Shown: positions 9,675 to 19,690, counted from the first letter of the stretch. The stretch is 64,000 nt of DNA from Athripsodes cinereus (GCA_947579605.1 OX388329.1:29118693-29182692), one strand, 5' to 3'. Notes: generated by a model not told the origin, from the letters alone. Made by a program: numbers and translations.

Positions 9675-10697
9675 CAGACGGTGGCCAAGTTAATACAATC
9701 AAATGAATTTATAGCAGTTTTTAGACTTCGAACGATATAAAATTATATTTTTTTTAGTTTCCTTAGATCTTTCTAAAATATAATGGTAGATTTAATATAT
9801 TTTTGTAAAATAAAATGCATTTACTATGAATATACAACATTTTATTGGTAATAAAAAAGATTTTATGGTAAAATGATCAATATTTTGTAAAACTTCTTAA
9901 TTACTGCTGATATTCTTCTGGGCATGCTAGATATACAATTGTTTGCGATGTTTTTAATTCTGGTGTGTTGTGCCATGCCTGAATTATACTTTCAATATGT
10001 TATCTTTTGTTGGTGATGACACCTTTTTTTTGCAATTGCCCTTCTCAGAGCCTCCCAAACGTTTTCAATCGGATGAAGATCCGGCGAATTTCCCGGCCAG
10101 TCTAATACCTTTATTTTTTCTCCTTCTAGAAATTTAGTAACGGATTTCGCCTTGCGGCAAGGTGCAGAATCATGCATAAATATGAATTTACTATCTGGAA
10201 ACCATTCTACCACTTGAGGTTTCAGTCTCCCTTTTAAAACTTCAATGTACTGGTCTTGGCGCATCGTGCCATTCACAATATATAACCTTACCTTACCCTC
10301 TCCGCTTATCACTGACCAGATTATTATTGATTGAGGGTGCTTCACACTTTGGACAACACATTCCTCATAAAAATTTTCACCTGGCCTTCCTCTCACATAT
10401 TGCGTCTTGTCCTGAAGTGTTTGTATCGAAGGTTCATCAGAAAAACAAACCTGAAAACATGCGATAATTTTTAACTTGTCCATTTTATTCAAAAAATTTC
10501 ACAAAAACTTAATTTTCCTTCTAAATACCTTGTTCCAATCGTTTTTCCTTAAAAAGTGTTGCAAATATAACAAAAACCATGAAAAGTTAAAAAACCATTA
10601 AAAAAATACCGATATTAATCGATTTTGGTGTATACAGATAAAAATACAATAATTGTTGCATTTTTTCCAGTGATTGTATTAATTTGGCCACCGTCTG
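9675..10697 (-). mobile_element. Tc1-like transposon, internally deleted
   Basis: The ends are CAGACGGTGGCCAAGTTAAT and its near-exact complement (27 bp with one mismatch). The element is flanked by TA on both sides (9673-9674 and 10698-10699), the Tc1/mariner target duplication. Its total length of 1023 bp is shorter than the usual ~1.3-1.7 kb. The single gene is on the minus strand and has lost its DNA-binding half and gained a frameshift. The copy therefore cannot move by itself, but its ends look intact and could be used in trans. Confidence 0.9.
9876..10492 (-). pseudogene. Tc1 transposase remnant (DD34E catalytic domain)
   Basis: Tc1/mariner transposases cut and join DNA with a DDE triad. 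Visible here are CFSDEPS (first D), FMHDSAPC (second D), and WPGNSPDLHPIENVWE. There are 34 residues between the second D and the E of PIE, giving the DD34E signature. The open frame (9992-10492) runs into a stop after KITY. One base shift later, the C-terminal stretch ESIIQAWHNTPEL and CPEEYQQ continues to about 9876. The N-terminal paired-type helix-turn-helix domains that normally precede the first D by more than 100 residues are missing; only about 200 bp separate the frame from the right end. The start Met at 10492 is not the native start. Confidence 0.85.
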
Positions 10698-10699
10698 TA

Positions 10700-12744
10700 A
10701 TATAACGCGGTGATTACTTTGAAAGAAAGATGACATAACCGCCATCTTTGTTTCCGTAGAATCGATTCACGTAATACTTTTAGCTAAATACAGTAGATGG
10801 CATTATCAGATTATAATATTCATATTTATCAACTTCAAAAATGTATAATATTATGTTTTAAAATGTATTAAAAATGTAGAAGATGTATTAATAAACTACA
10901 AAAATTACTTAAAATGGAATTTTTTACTGAAAAACAACAAAAGTAAAATCCTAATGCAATTTTTCGAGCTATGATTGTTGTTTTCACGCAAAGTATTTCG
11001 TAATATATGTAAAAATTGATTTAACAAAGAGTTCAATATTTTTTTCTTTACCTGGAAGCATATTTTTACAATTATATAAATTTATTATTTTATTTTAACA
11101 TCTTTTGATTTGCAAATAATAAATATTTATCACGAAATATACGCTAAAGTGGCACGAAACGAAGATCAAGCTTTTTACCGTAGACAAACACGTTCACACT
11201 TGTTTATCCTATGCTTTCACTGCCATGTCAACACTCTCAGTCATGTTGTATGTAGTTTGACGTATTTTCGTACAAAAATAATTAATAAAAATCAAGAATG
11301 AAAAATAACATTTAAAATAAATTAATGTAGCTCTCGACTGCATAATAATTTTTTACGTGATTCTGATATTCAATACAAATTCATAGAGAATAAAACAAAT
11401 AAGAATAGAAAACTTGTTTATGGTCGTTTCAGTGAAAGGACCTTTCATCAAATTATTATGATGAGTGGTAATCTCTGTGATGAAACGCCCGTTCACACCT
11501 ATTCATCTTGGAGGATCATCCGAAGTGATCAGTGAACAAATGTGAACGACCCTTTAGAAACAATCGGTCCATAATATTGAATTTCTACTTGGAAATTTAA
11601 GATATTCCCCATCTGTTCATGTTTGTGCGACATTTATCAAACTCGTTATAAAGATCAACGTTTTTTGATTTTGCAGAATCCATACAACTATTATTATGAT
11701 TGCTAAAAGTAGCGGGTATTATAAAAACCGTTATCGGTATTGAAATATCGCACCGACGTCATTATTCTGGCAACATCTATCTAAATTACAATTTGACATT
11801 GACATAATAATATGACAGATAATTTATTGATATATTATGAAGACGCATTCGAAATTTGAAATTAAAATGTGAAAAATTTAACTGAAAATCCGTGTAACAC
11901 AAAAATATTCAACGATTGTAATAATGCCTATGTTGTGGTCATTGATTTTGTTTGGAAACTAATAATGTACAGAAATGCCATGATGAAAATATTATGTATG
12001 TATGTATCCTAAAAATGGACTATTATAGTATGTATTTTTATAATAATTCACTTTCTTTTTAGATATTTTCATATGTTTTCAGAGACATATGTTTGAGAAA
12101 TTAAAAAATTCTTAATTAAGCAAATTAAAGAATACATTATGGAAAGATTATAGAAAGTCTAAAACATATAATGTCAAGAACCTACCTAGGTACCTTCATA
12201 TTGTCCTATGAGTAAGTACAGAAGTATGATGATAAAATCTCAGATAATTGAAAAGGATTCATTTCACGGCTTTATATATTAATGAGTTTCCCATGTTTTG
12301 GTATTACAGGTGATCTAATTTTGGTATAAAAATACACCCAGAATATTCAGCAATAAAATAAGAACACACACAAAGAGCATTGTTATAGATTTGTATGTTT
12401 TTTTTTTGTATCTTATGTTTATCAGACTTCGACAAAAGAACACTGAAAGCAATATACAGCTTCACTAAAAATGAAAAAATATATGTTACGAATGTTTATG
12501 TGTCGATTGCCGGTGTTATTATTATTATGATTTTAGAAGAGATTTAAAATATCATGCGTCTTAATACTTTTAACTTTCTTGTCATAAATTCTTCAAAATT
12601 AACAATTACTTTTAAATTTTATTATTCTTGTTAATTAAGATATTTAACAAACTGCATGACATCTATTATCGTAGAGACTATAAAGAACATACATATCACA
12701 ATCAAACAAACAATTTGCACCAACTAAAATATATATTTGTGTGC
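10700..12744. other. AT-rich non-coding stretch
   Basis: No gene is supported over about 2 kb. Frames such as 11110-11301 and the antisense frame 12644-12847 (partly within repeat P) show no motifs. An ATGTATGTATGT run occurs near 11994-12004. No terminal repeats were found. Confidence 0.5.
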
Positions 12745-13205
12745 ATTCTGTGTTTGTCATGTCGGCCATTATGAAATTAGCCCAAGATGTCAAAATATGC
12801 AATTTTAACTCGCATAATTCAGGAGTTTTTATCTTAACCAAACACAATAATTTATAACCAAAATAATCCCCAAATGTTTAGTTTCAGTACTGATGTATTT
12901 CTCGTTACATCCATTGTGAAATTAATTCAATACACTGAAAAATGTTCGACCATGAATATTGCTACTTACAAAAACTTTCATAGTTTTTCATACATTTGGT
13001 TGCCAATTTTGTGACATAAATTGTAATATCTTTATCAATATATAAGGTATTTAAAATGTTTTTGGCCTTGAACGTGCCCAGGAGATGAGACCTCGTATAG
13101 AGTGTATTATTTTACTTCTGTCTTTCTTTATTTCAGAGTCCATTGAGGACATACGTACATACATACATACGAACGCATTAGAATATTTATGTGTGGATTT
13201 TAAAG
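12745..13205 (+). repeat. P repeat, copy 1
   Basis: About 450 bp that recur in direct orientation at 34755-35207. Shared blocks include CCATTATGAAA, ATATGCAATTTT, CATAATTCAGGA, TTACATCCAT, GAAATTAATTCAATACA, CCCAGGAGATGAGACCTCGT, ACTTCTGTCTTTC and TTATTTCAGAGTCCATTGAG. The copies differ by many substitutions and a few indels. A good splice-acceptor-like string (TTTATTTCAG) is conserved in both, but no long open frame follows. Origin unknown. Confidence 0.7.
13139..13170 (+). repeat. (ACAT/ACGT)n microsatellite
   Basis: Run of ACAT and ACGT tetranucleotides inside the P repeat. The second P copy has only a short version (GCACATACG), so the run expanded or shrank after the copies separated. 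Confidence 0.7.
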
Positions 13206-13844
13206 CATATTAATATAAGTATAGCAGAATTAAGGAAACAGCGATCTCTCGAATTTCTTATGTTATGAGTTACGGAACTGGAACAGTCGATATATACTTT
13301 TTACTTTAAATATACTCAAGAATACATTTGTTTATATTAAAAACTTCCTTTTTTATTTATTTATACATAAAATAAATAAAAACGTGTTTATGTTAACTGT
13401 GTTTGGGCACAACACGAACAGATTGAAATCAGATTGGTTTTAACATACATTCTATCGATACATTTGAGCTTATTAAGCAAATACAAATAAAACAACATCA
13501 CTCGCATCGCTCGCTAGAGCAATAATAATTATCTATTCAACGTCATACACAATTCATCACTAACATAACAAGCAACGTGACAAATGTGTTTGTTCCGTTG
13601 TTTCTTTCAGTTATTCGTTTGTTTGTCTAGAAAACAAAACAACAACAAAAAACACAACAACTCAGATATTTTCGAAACAACATCACAAACGTGCAAGTCA
13701 TTTTTATTTTTATTCATATTTCGTTCTTATTCATTGTACTGAAGTATATAATTCTTATTATTATTATTATACATGTTTAGGCAATACTGTATAAAATATA
13801 ATATTATACATTGCTATATCGTGTACCTGTACAAATATATCGCT

Positions 13845-14192
13845 GTCGGTGGATCCATGAAACATCCCACAAGTATTTTTTTCAAAAATGAGATATTGAT
13901 ACCAAATTATTCGTCTCGTCGAGCAGCATCTGCCGATGAAAATAATAACCTATACCTATTGAGATATCCACGGAAAAGGTTATTGAGAAAAATTAAATCC
14001 ATAACGTGCTGACTTTCCTTGAATAATTTGAGAAAACTCACCAATGTTTTAAAAATATATTTGATTCTTATCGAATCATGTCTAGCCATTAAATATACAG
14101 CTTCCACGTAACGAATCAGAGACACAAAGAAAGTGTCATCTCAAAACAGATTTTTTTGATCTCCTGTAAAATATTGATAAATGCACATAGGA
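13845..14192 (+). repeat. Q repeat, copy 1
   Basis: About 345 bp that recur in direct orientation at 31297-31640. Shared blocks are GTGGATCCA.GAAAC, ACCAAATTATT.GT, GCATCT..CGATGAAA, AACCTATAC, GGAAAAGGTTATTGA (AGAAAAAGTTATTGA), AAAAATTAAATC, ATTGATAAATGCACAT and others. No coding frame is conserved between the copies. Possibly a non-autonomous DNA element, but no terminal repeats were identified. Confidence 0.6.
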
Positions 14193-14203
14193 AATTTGCT
14201 TTA

Positions 14204-14245
14204 GCCTGATAATGAGAGCGAAAGCTTTTGAAAGCCGGCTCGCGA
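14204..14245 (+). ncRNA. Hammerhead ribozyme remnant
   Basis: Reads CUGAUAA, U, GAGAGC, loop GAAA, GCUUUU, GAAA, GCCGGCU, C, GC. It is a decayed copy of the ribozyme at 48980-49027 (same stem II, same AGCCGGCU stem III). The essential core G is A (CUGAUAA) and stem I closes only 2 bp, so I expect it to be inactive. The usual downstream GTGGAA box follows at about 14261. Confidence 0.6.
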
Positions 14246-14277
14246 TTAATACATTCCCTGTGGAAATACTAACTACA

Positions 14278-14620
14278 AATCTTCTTCTTCTTCTTCTTAA
14301 TCTTTTATTAGACCCAGAGGTCTATTCATACAGGAGGGTCCTCTTGCGATGTGGATGCCCAGCTGTCCTTCCATCGTTTAGGGGGTCTTCCGGGTACGCG
14401 TCGTCCATCAGGTAGTCCATGTAGAACAATCGTTGGGATTCTGGTGCTACCCATCCTCTGGACATGTTCGTACCAAAATCTTCGGCGTTGTCTTCCCCAT
14501 CTGACAACATCCTGGACCTCACATATCTCCCGGATTACAGTATTTCTCACACGATCTCGCAGACTTTTTCCGGCACTACAAATGTATGTTTTTATTAATT
14601 TAACATGAACATTCACCAAG
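14278..14620 (-). mobile_element. RTE-like LINE 3' end, QEDPPV-type
   Basis: The minus-strand frame 14326-14619 reads KSLRDRVRNTVIREICEVQD, RWGRQRRRFWYEHVQRM, then PDGRRVPGRPPKRWKDSW and STSQEDPPV-stop, followed by an (AAG)n tail at 14281-14299. This is the C-terminus of a LINE pol protein of the same broad group as the other fragments, but a separate subfamily. The catalytic domain is absent. Two overlapping frames (14322-14522 minus and 14351-14608 plus) are shadows. Confidence 0.8.
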
Positions 14621-14720
14621 TACCGTCAGCCGACAACATTAACAGCTATATGAGTCACATAGTTCATCACCGAATTGAAAATACGTTAAATATATTTTAT
14701 TTTATTTTTATTTATTATAC

Positions 14721-14892
14721 ATAGATCAAGAGGAAGGCCAAAGCGCAGATAGCGTGAGGTTAGGAAACAAGACATGAGGAGCTGAGATGTTTCCCATGAG
14801 GATGCGTTCGACAGAACCAAGTGGGATAATCAAACAAGAAAGGCAGACCCCACCACCATGTGGGACTAATAATTGGCCAAGGAGAAGAAGAA
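14721..14892 (+). mobile_element. LINE 3' end, ADPT-type tail
   Basis: Plus-strand remnant reading RSRGRPKRR-stop, DVSHEDAFDRTKWDNQTRK and ADPT, then TGGGACTAAT and a GAAGAAGAAGAA tail. It has the DR.KW..TRKADP signature also seen at 6630-6812. An in-frame stop and the short length show that it is dead. Confidence 0.65.
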
Positions 14893-14959
14893 GAATGAGC
14901 AAACCAATTAAGATCTCTTTCTTACCAACTAATAAACATAAATTTGAGGTACCTACTTT

Positions 14960-15129
14960 ATAATGCAATTTGAAACAAGTGTTCCTTTCTACTATTGTTT
15001 GTTAATTCGCAGAGAGACGTCTTTCGACTTATAAGGTCATTATCAACATCGACCTTATAAGTCGAAAGACGTCTCTCTGCGAATTAACAAACAATAGTAG
15101 AAAGGAACACTTGTTTCAAATTGCATTAT
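14960..15129. mobile_element. 79-bp palindrome, hammerhead-type element
   Basis: The arms 14960-15038 and 15051-15129 are exact reverse complements around a 12-nt spacer. Each arm carries the 3' half of the hammerhead design, GUCGAAAGACGUCUC (GAAA, self-complementary AGACGUCU, then C). On the minus strand the 5' half is UUGAUAAU followed by GAC...GUC, so two core positions are changed. The arm continues into the family box AGTAGAAAGGAAC. Sequence beyond the right arm (GGAATTCTACTACGTGTGCA) also occurs, inverted, beside the copy at 17372, so the mobile unit is larger than the palindrome. Confidence 0.75.
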
Positions 15130-15535
15130 TATGGAATTCTACTACGTGTGCACCGATACAATTTATTAATACCTACTTTATATTTTACAAATGCCTGCCT
15201 TCTACAGAACACTCGGAAATCTATAAAAAAAAGAGAATGAGAGACATACAAACTCTTTACCGGAGACTGCGAGACGTGATAACTTTACAATCGCTTCATG
15301 TACGCACACAGCAGAATATACAGCTGTTCATAAATCTACAGTGCGGGTAAAAATATTCAACACGTAGTGTAGTGTAGGTACGCGATATGGGATGTAGTGT
15401 ACGTACGCGATATGGGAAGAGAGAGAGTGAATGACTGAAACCAGGACACGTGCTGGACGCTACGAGCGAGTGCAATACTTCTTTTCAGCTTAAAATATAT
15501 TATATAGCATACATATCCCAACATACACACAATTT

Positions 15536-15688
15536 ATATAACACACTGTTAGCGTTACGTTTTCGTTCGAATATAGACGACGTTGCGAGAAGTGTCAATT
15601 TTCATAAAATACACAATAGCTACGAAAATTTACACTTTGGCGCAACGTTGTCTGTATTCGAAAACGTAACGCTAAAATGTGTTTTGAC
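15536..15688. mobile_element. M1 MITE, copy a
   Basis: Inverted-repeat element with AACACACTGTTAGCGTTACG at one end and the complement of CGTAACGCTAAAATGTGTT at the other, and long imperfect arms (ATATAGACGACGTTGCG against CGCAACGTTGTCTGTAT). No coding capacity. It lies 10 bp from copy b. Other family members are at 45542-45735 and 63473-63644. Confidence 0.7.
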
Positions 15689-15698
15689 TTCGGGCCCT

Positions 15699-15902
15699 GA
15701 GGCCTGAGTTAATAACACACTTTCGCGTTACGTTTTCGTTCCATTAGCGTTCGGGTGCAGACGATGTTGGGCCAAAGTGTTAATTTTCGTAACTATTGTG
15801 TATCTTAGCAACGAAATTGACACTTGCTTGCAACTTCGTCTATACTCGAACGTTAACGGAGCGGGAACGTGAACGTGAAAGTGTGTTATTGACTCAGGCC
15901 TC
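15699..15902. mobile_element. M1 MITE, copy b
   Basis: About 204 bp with ends GAGGCCTGAGT and ACTCAGGCCTC. The inverted repeat runs on through AATAACACACTTTC and then imperfect arms (TTACGTTTTCG, ATTAGCGTTCG). Interior blocks CAAAGTGTTAATTTTCGTAA and TTGTGTATCTTAGCAACGAA are shared with the copy at 45542. This makes two family members in tandem. Confidence 0.75.
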
Positions 15903-15989
15903 TGTTCCGTCGCCCGTCTCTCGACATAACTCGACAAGTCGAAATGTCATACATTCGAGAAATCGTCATTTTTGTAATTTTGCTATATT

Positions 15990-16262
15990 TATGATTATGC
16001 TTTAAAAATACAACAGAAAGTGAAATATACTAAATAATAATCGCACTGTTAGAGGCACTATGTTGTCTTTGTTCCGTTCAATATTTAAACTATTCGTAAA
16101 ATGTACGTTATTTTTTTTAAAACTAAATATTTAATATACCTATAAAAGGTACCGTGTATTTTTCATAATTATTTGTTTGTGGAATTGATAGAGTTACATC
16201 TATTACCAACATAAATCAAAATTTTCGACTTGTTAAGTTGCGGAACTGGAGAGTCGATATGA
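15990..16262 (+). repeat. T repeat, copy 2
   Basis: Matches the reverse complement of 8620-9078 block by block, from GTGAAATATACTAAATAATA to TTTGTTTGTGGAATTG. Its right part also has TTGCGGAACTGGAGAGTCGAT, resembling TTACGGAACTGGAACAGTCG at about 13270. The hAT element at 16288 inserted just beyond. Confidence 0.55.
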
Positions 16263-16287
16263 ATCGTCCACTTAAATCATACATCAG

Positions 16288-17156
16288 TAGGGACCTGAAT
16301 TTTTTGCATTTGCGATAAACCCTCCTTTATTCGCGAAATTTGCATTTTTTTCGCGAATAACGCGAATTTCCACATTTTAGCAAAATAAAACCGAAATATG
16401 TTTAAAACAATAAAATAATCTATCGAATTGATGACAAAATTAAAAACATCCATATCTAAAAAGTGGGCAAGTGGTTATTATTTACTGGATAGCCATAAAT
16501 TTATGAAAGAATGTCTATGGTGGCGTGCCTTTTATGGTAATGACATCGTGAATTGGCGTGAATTGACGCACTGCAAATAAAAAGAGGTAATTGAAATTCA
16601 ATTGGCTGCGGGTGAAATTGAATTAGCCAAGGCATTGAATATTGTGAAGCTTCAAGAAAAAGAATTTGCTGAGGGAGTTAGCAGAGCAATATGGATGCCT
16701 TGTGCTAATGTCGATTCAGATAGATTCTAGTCCTCTTATAACACAGTGTTGTCTGATCGCAGGACTAATTAAAAAGAAAAAAAATTAGCTACGATATCAA
16801 TTTTTTTATTTTGAACCGTAATAAAAGTATTTGTATATGACATATTTAAAAAAAGTTAAATAAAAAGTTTAAATAATTGTAAAGATATTTAAAAAAAATT
16901 GTGTTTTAAATTTAACTTAAAAACCAGGATTACCGAAAGTGTTGTTTTTTTTAAATAACTAGATTTATTTTAAGAAAATGGTACCGAAATCTGTAAAAGA
17001 ATAACACCAATCTTTGAAAAATAACACCGCTTTTCCATCAAAATAACACCGCTTTTCCATCAAAATAACACCGCTTTTCCATCAAAATAACACCGCTTTT
17101 ACAGAATAATAACACCGCTTTCCCATAAAAATAACACCGAAAAATTCAGGTCCCTA
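16288..17156 (+). mobile_element. hAT transposon with exact 8-bp target duplication
   Basis: The ends are TAGGGACCTGAATTTTT and its exact complement. The flanks are TACATCAG on both sides (16280-16287 and 17157-17164), the 8-bp duplication of the hAT superfamily. The length is 869 bp. The right end holds seven ATAACACC strings at 17001, 17021, 17043, 17065, 17087, 17109 and 17131 (spacing 22 bp for most). The left end has repeated TTCGCGAA-like strings. Subterminal repeats of this kind are the usual transposase-binding arrays of hAT elements. Confidence 0.92.
16570..16800 (+). pseudogene. hAT transposase C-terminal remnant
   Basis: Inside the hAT element the plus strand reads KEVIEIQLAAGEIELAKALN, then FAEGVSRAIWMPCANVDSDR. 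After an in-frame TAG comes SSYNTVLSDRRTN, another stop, then ATISIF. This follows the hAT dimerisation region, in which a conserved (S)ERxFS.Y..(V/I)L(S/T)DRR motif lies near the C-terminus. Only this last ~75 codons are recognisable, with at least two stops. The catalytic part is deleted. Confidence 0.75.
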
Positions 17157-17371
17157 TACATCAGAAACGCAGCACAAATTTTATCTAAATGCAAGTTTCA
17201 AAACTCACATCAAGACAATTGAATTTTTTATTTTTTTTTCTCATCGACGCTTATTATAATTGGTTAATTAGTACAGAATTCATTAATTCACCGCCTTATA
17301 CATTTTACGTTTCCCATTTACACAACTTAATCTATTAATTGTGTCGGTGCACACCTAGTAGAATTCCATAA

Positions 17372-17547
17372 TTATGTAATTTGAAACAAGTGTTCCTTTC
17401 TACTATAGATTATTGATTCCGAGAGAGACGTCTTTCGACTTATCAGGTCATTATCAATCTGATTGATAATGACCTGATAAGTCGAAAGACGTCTCTCTCA
17501 CAATCAATAATCTATAGTAGAAAGAAACGCTTGTTTCAGTTACATAA
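17372..17547. mobile_element. 87-bp palindrome, hammerhead-type element
   Basis: The arms 17373-17459 and 17461-17547 are reverse complements with about five mismatches and one indel around a single T. The sequence is the same subfamily as 14960-15129: TTGATAAT, GACCTGATAAGTC, GAAA, GACGTC, TC. Stem II is reduced to GAC/GUC and the core G is A, so the ribozyme is probably inactive. The left flank has GTGTCGGTGCACACCTAGTA and GAATTCCATAAT, also seen inverted beside 14960-15129 and, in altered form, at 42208-42360. Confidence 0.75.
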
Positions 17548-17549
17548 CA

Positions 17550-18442
17550 ACTTAATCTTTTAAATCTATTTATTCATAGGTAGATTCATTAATTATTTAT
17601 TGTTAATATTAATAAAAGTTTGCTATTTCACTCCATAATACATAATATGCCAATTATTTTTCCCGCGATTCGTTTGGATTCATTACCCATTTTTCTCAAA
17701 ATCCTATACGTTTTCGAAAAACTTGCGACGGAAGGGGAAGTAAAAATTCTGTATTATAAAGATTTTAGTTATTATTATGTCGGTAGGCACTTACAATATA
17801 TTCCATGTTATTACATAATTAAAACACTGACCGGGAGCTAATTGAGTGTATTTAATTAGGGTTGTAACGGATTTCACTAATCAGATGCGGATGCAGATAC
17901 GGATATTAATATATTCAAATTCAAGATAAAATGCTGTGTCATTCTTTAGATAAAAAACCGTAAATTTCGCATTTTATATCGTAATAGTTCGTGTTCATTC
18001 ATTTATACAATCATGTACTAGAAAAAAACCGCTTCTCATCTCATATAATTTTGGAAGAAGTGGATAAGGAACTTTTTAAATAAAAGTTGCGGATGCGAAT
18101 GTGGATGCAGATGTTATAATGTGTGCGGATGTTACACAAAACAGATAAGGATATGAATATCCGCTACAACTCTATATTTAATACAGCGTGGGCGCTTTAG
18201 TATAATATTTTCCACATAATATAGGAACATTGCGGTGAGCTAGTGAGAAATTCACAAAGGCAAATCAACTATGAAACCAAAGAGCCAAACTTCACACTTG
18301 GCTCACTTTGTTGAGCAATGATATGACATTGAAAGCTAGCGCACACCTCGCAGGACACACAAACACTATACAATATATTTAATTGTTTATTTAATAAATA
18401 TTCTATATTTTCAAGTGTAACTTTGTGGAAATACATTATAAA
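17550..18442. other. AT-rich non-coding stretch
   Basis: No gene is supported. The stretch around 17885-18170 repeats GATGCGGATGCAGATACGGAT-like strings several times with changes (17884, 18092, 18125, 18150), which looks like an old degenerate minisatellite. The open frame at 17620-17841 has no motif. Confidence 0.45.
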
Positions 18443-18493
18443 AGATAATATTTAAATTAAAACACTGTTTAATTCCACTATGAGATTGCTTTA

Positions 18494-18534
18494 ATTAAAA
18501 CGTTTTCGACTACAATGTAGTCATCATCAGTAAT
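18494..18534 (-). ncRNA. Hammerhead ribozyme, minus copy
   Basis: Mirror image of 18559-18599 with identical sequence: AUUA, CUGAUGA, U, GACUAC, AUU, GUAGUC, GAAA, ACGUU, U, UAAU. All core nucleotides are present. Confidence 0.7.
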
Positions 18535-18558
18535 AACACAATACATGTGTATTGTGTT

Positions 18559-18599
18559 ATTACTGATGATGACTACATTGTAGTCGAAAACGTTTTAAT
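18559..18599 (+). ncRNA. Hammerhead ribozyme, plus copy
   Basis: The core CUGAUGA (18563-18569) is followed by an extra U. Then come a perfect 6-bp stem II (GACUAC, loop AUU, GUAGUC), GAAA (18586-18589), the self-complementary AACGUU for stem III, and U at the cleavage position (18595). Stem I pairs AUUA (18559-18562) with UAAU (18596-18599). Stem III is too short for a monomer hairpin. Such minimal hammerheads, known from Penelope-like elements, are thought to act as dimers. The predicted cut is between 18595 and 18596. Confidence 0.75.
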
Positions 18600-19254
18600 T
18601 AAAGCAATCTCATAGTGGAATTAAACAGTGTTTTAATTTAAATATTATCTACTGTTTATTTAAACACATTTCCGCCTTTCCTATTTATATGTAAGTATAT
18701 TCAAAATCTTTATCATTTATTTTTTATAATCAATATAATTATGGTTAACATAATATCATCATTTTAAAAATATCACCCTGCACTGAGATCATCACAGCTT
18801 TTGGCCAAGGCGATCTCAGCAGGAAAAATGAAATATAAAAAAAAAACAAAAGATATCATCAAAATGAAACAGAATCAAAGGAGAGTCTCTATCCTGGAGA
18901 TAAAGTCATTGTATGTTATGTTGAAAATATCGACATGAACATTCAAATTATTAAATAATTTTATAGCCTTTCGGACAAGATACATAGTTTAGTATTATGT
19001 TTGTTCTGCTACCAGGGGGGCAACAAAGTACCTACATGCTGTCGAGAATAATTGTAGGATACTGGGACATAGATACAAAACTCACTCAAAATCATTGGAT
19101 TGCTTATAAAGTTACTTAAGAGTATGAAAAATATGGTTCGATACTCCCCGATAGAAACATAGCTTGTGTTTTGGTGTTTTGGGAAGGATCCCAACTACTT
19201 CATCAATTATTTGTCCATTTCAATTTATAAATATATCATACATATTTACTACTA

Positions 19255-19470
19255 TACTATACTATCACGGCATATCCCACAAGTGGGGCAGCCAGCAGAC
19301 CAGCCGCATTCACAAGACATTCAGGATGGGTGGCAAACCTCATCGCCGAATTTAAGATGTAAAATGTCTTATTTTTCGAACACCTGCCTTTTACAGGACA
19401 CTCTAAAACTTATGGAGAAGAGTGGGAGACCAATTCTTTACCGGGTGCTCCACGGAATATATAATATATA
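19255..19470 (-). repeat. R-family SINE-like repeat, nearly full
   Basis: Antisense copy with ATCACGGCATATCCCACAAG, GCCAGCAGACCAGCCGCAT, GACATTCAGGATGGGTGGCA, ACACCTGCCTTTTACAGGAC, AGAGTGGGAGACCAATTC and CCGGGTGCTCCACGG. It is the clearest reference copy of the family here. The start of the sense strand is the CCGTGGAGCACCCGG end. Open frames across it are shadows. Confidence 0.75.
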
Positions 19471-19514
19471 AACAAAAAGCCAATAATAAAAAATATTTTT
19501 TTAACTTATATTAA

Positions 19515-19690
19515 TTTATCTAATACACTCACGCCGTGTCCTATGTAGAGTAGGATGAGAGAACGGAATGCCATATTGATCTACCCCTACACACTTTTTT
19601 TGCTTCCTGCACATTCATCCAGTTCTTCATAGATGCACAAGGCAACATAGATAATATGTGCGACAGAAACTACATGCATCTACATGATAC
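19515..19690 (-). mobile_element. RTE-like LINE 3' end, family B
   Basis: Antisense fragment beginning with ACTCACGCCGTGTCCTATG, then GGAACGCCATATTGATCTAC and CATTCATCCAGTTCTTCATA. These correspond to the coding tail (SIWRSVLSA..., MKN.MNV) and stop region of family B. Severely decayed. Confidence 0.6.

Larger units (their letters stand above)
18443..18650. mobile_element. Perfect 103-bp palindrome with two opposed hammerheads
   Basis: The arms 18443-18545 and 18548-18650 are reverse complements without a single mismatch, separated by TG. Each arm contains a full hammerhead core and, 24 nt beyond it, the family box AGTGGAATTAAACAGTG. The 5' ends of the two ribozymes face the centre. Perfect identity means the palindrome formed recently or is kept identical by conversion. 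A transcript across it would fold into one long hairpin, competing with ribozyme folding. Confidence 0.9.

Noticed and set aside
15728..16005. Overlapping frames over the M1 MITE
   Set aside because: They translate inverted-repeat DNA with no coding constraint.
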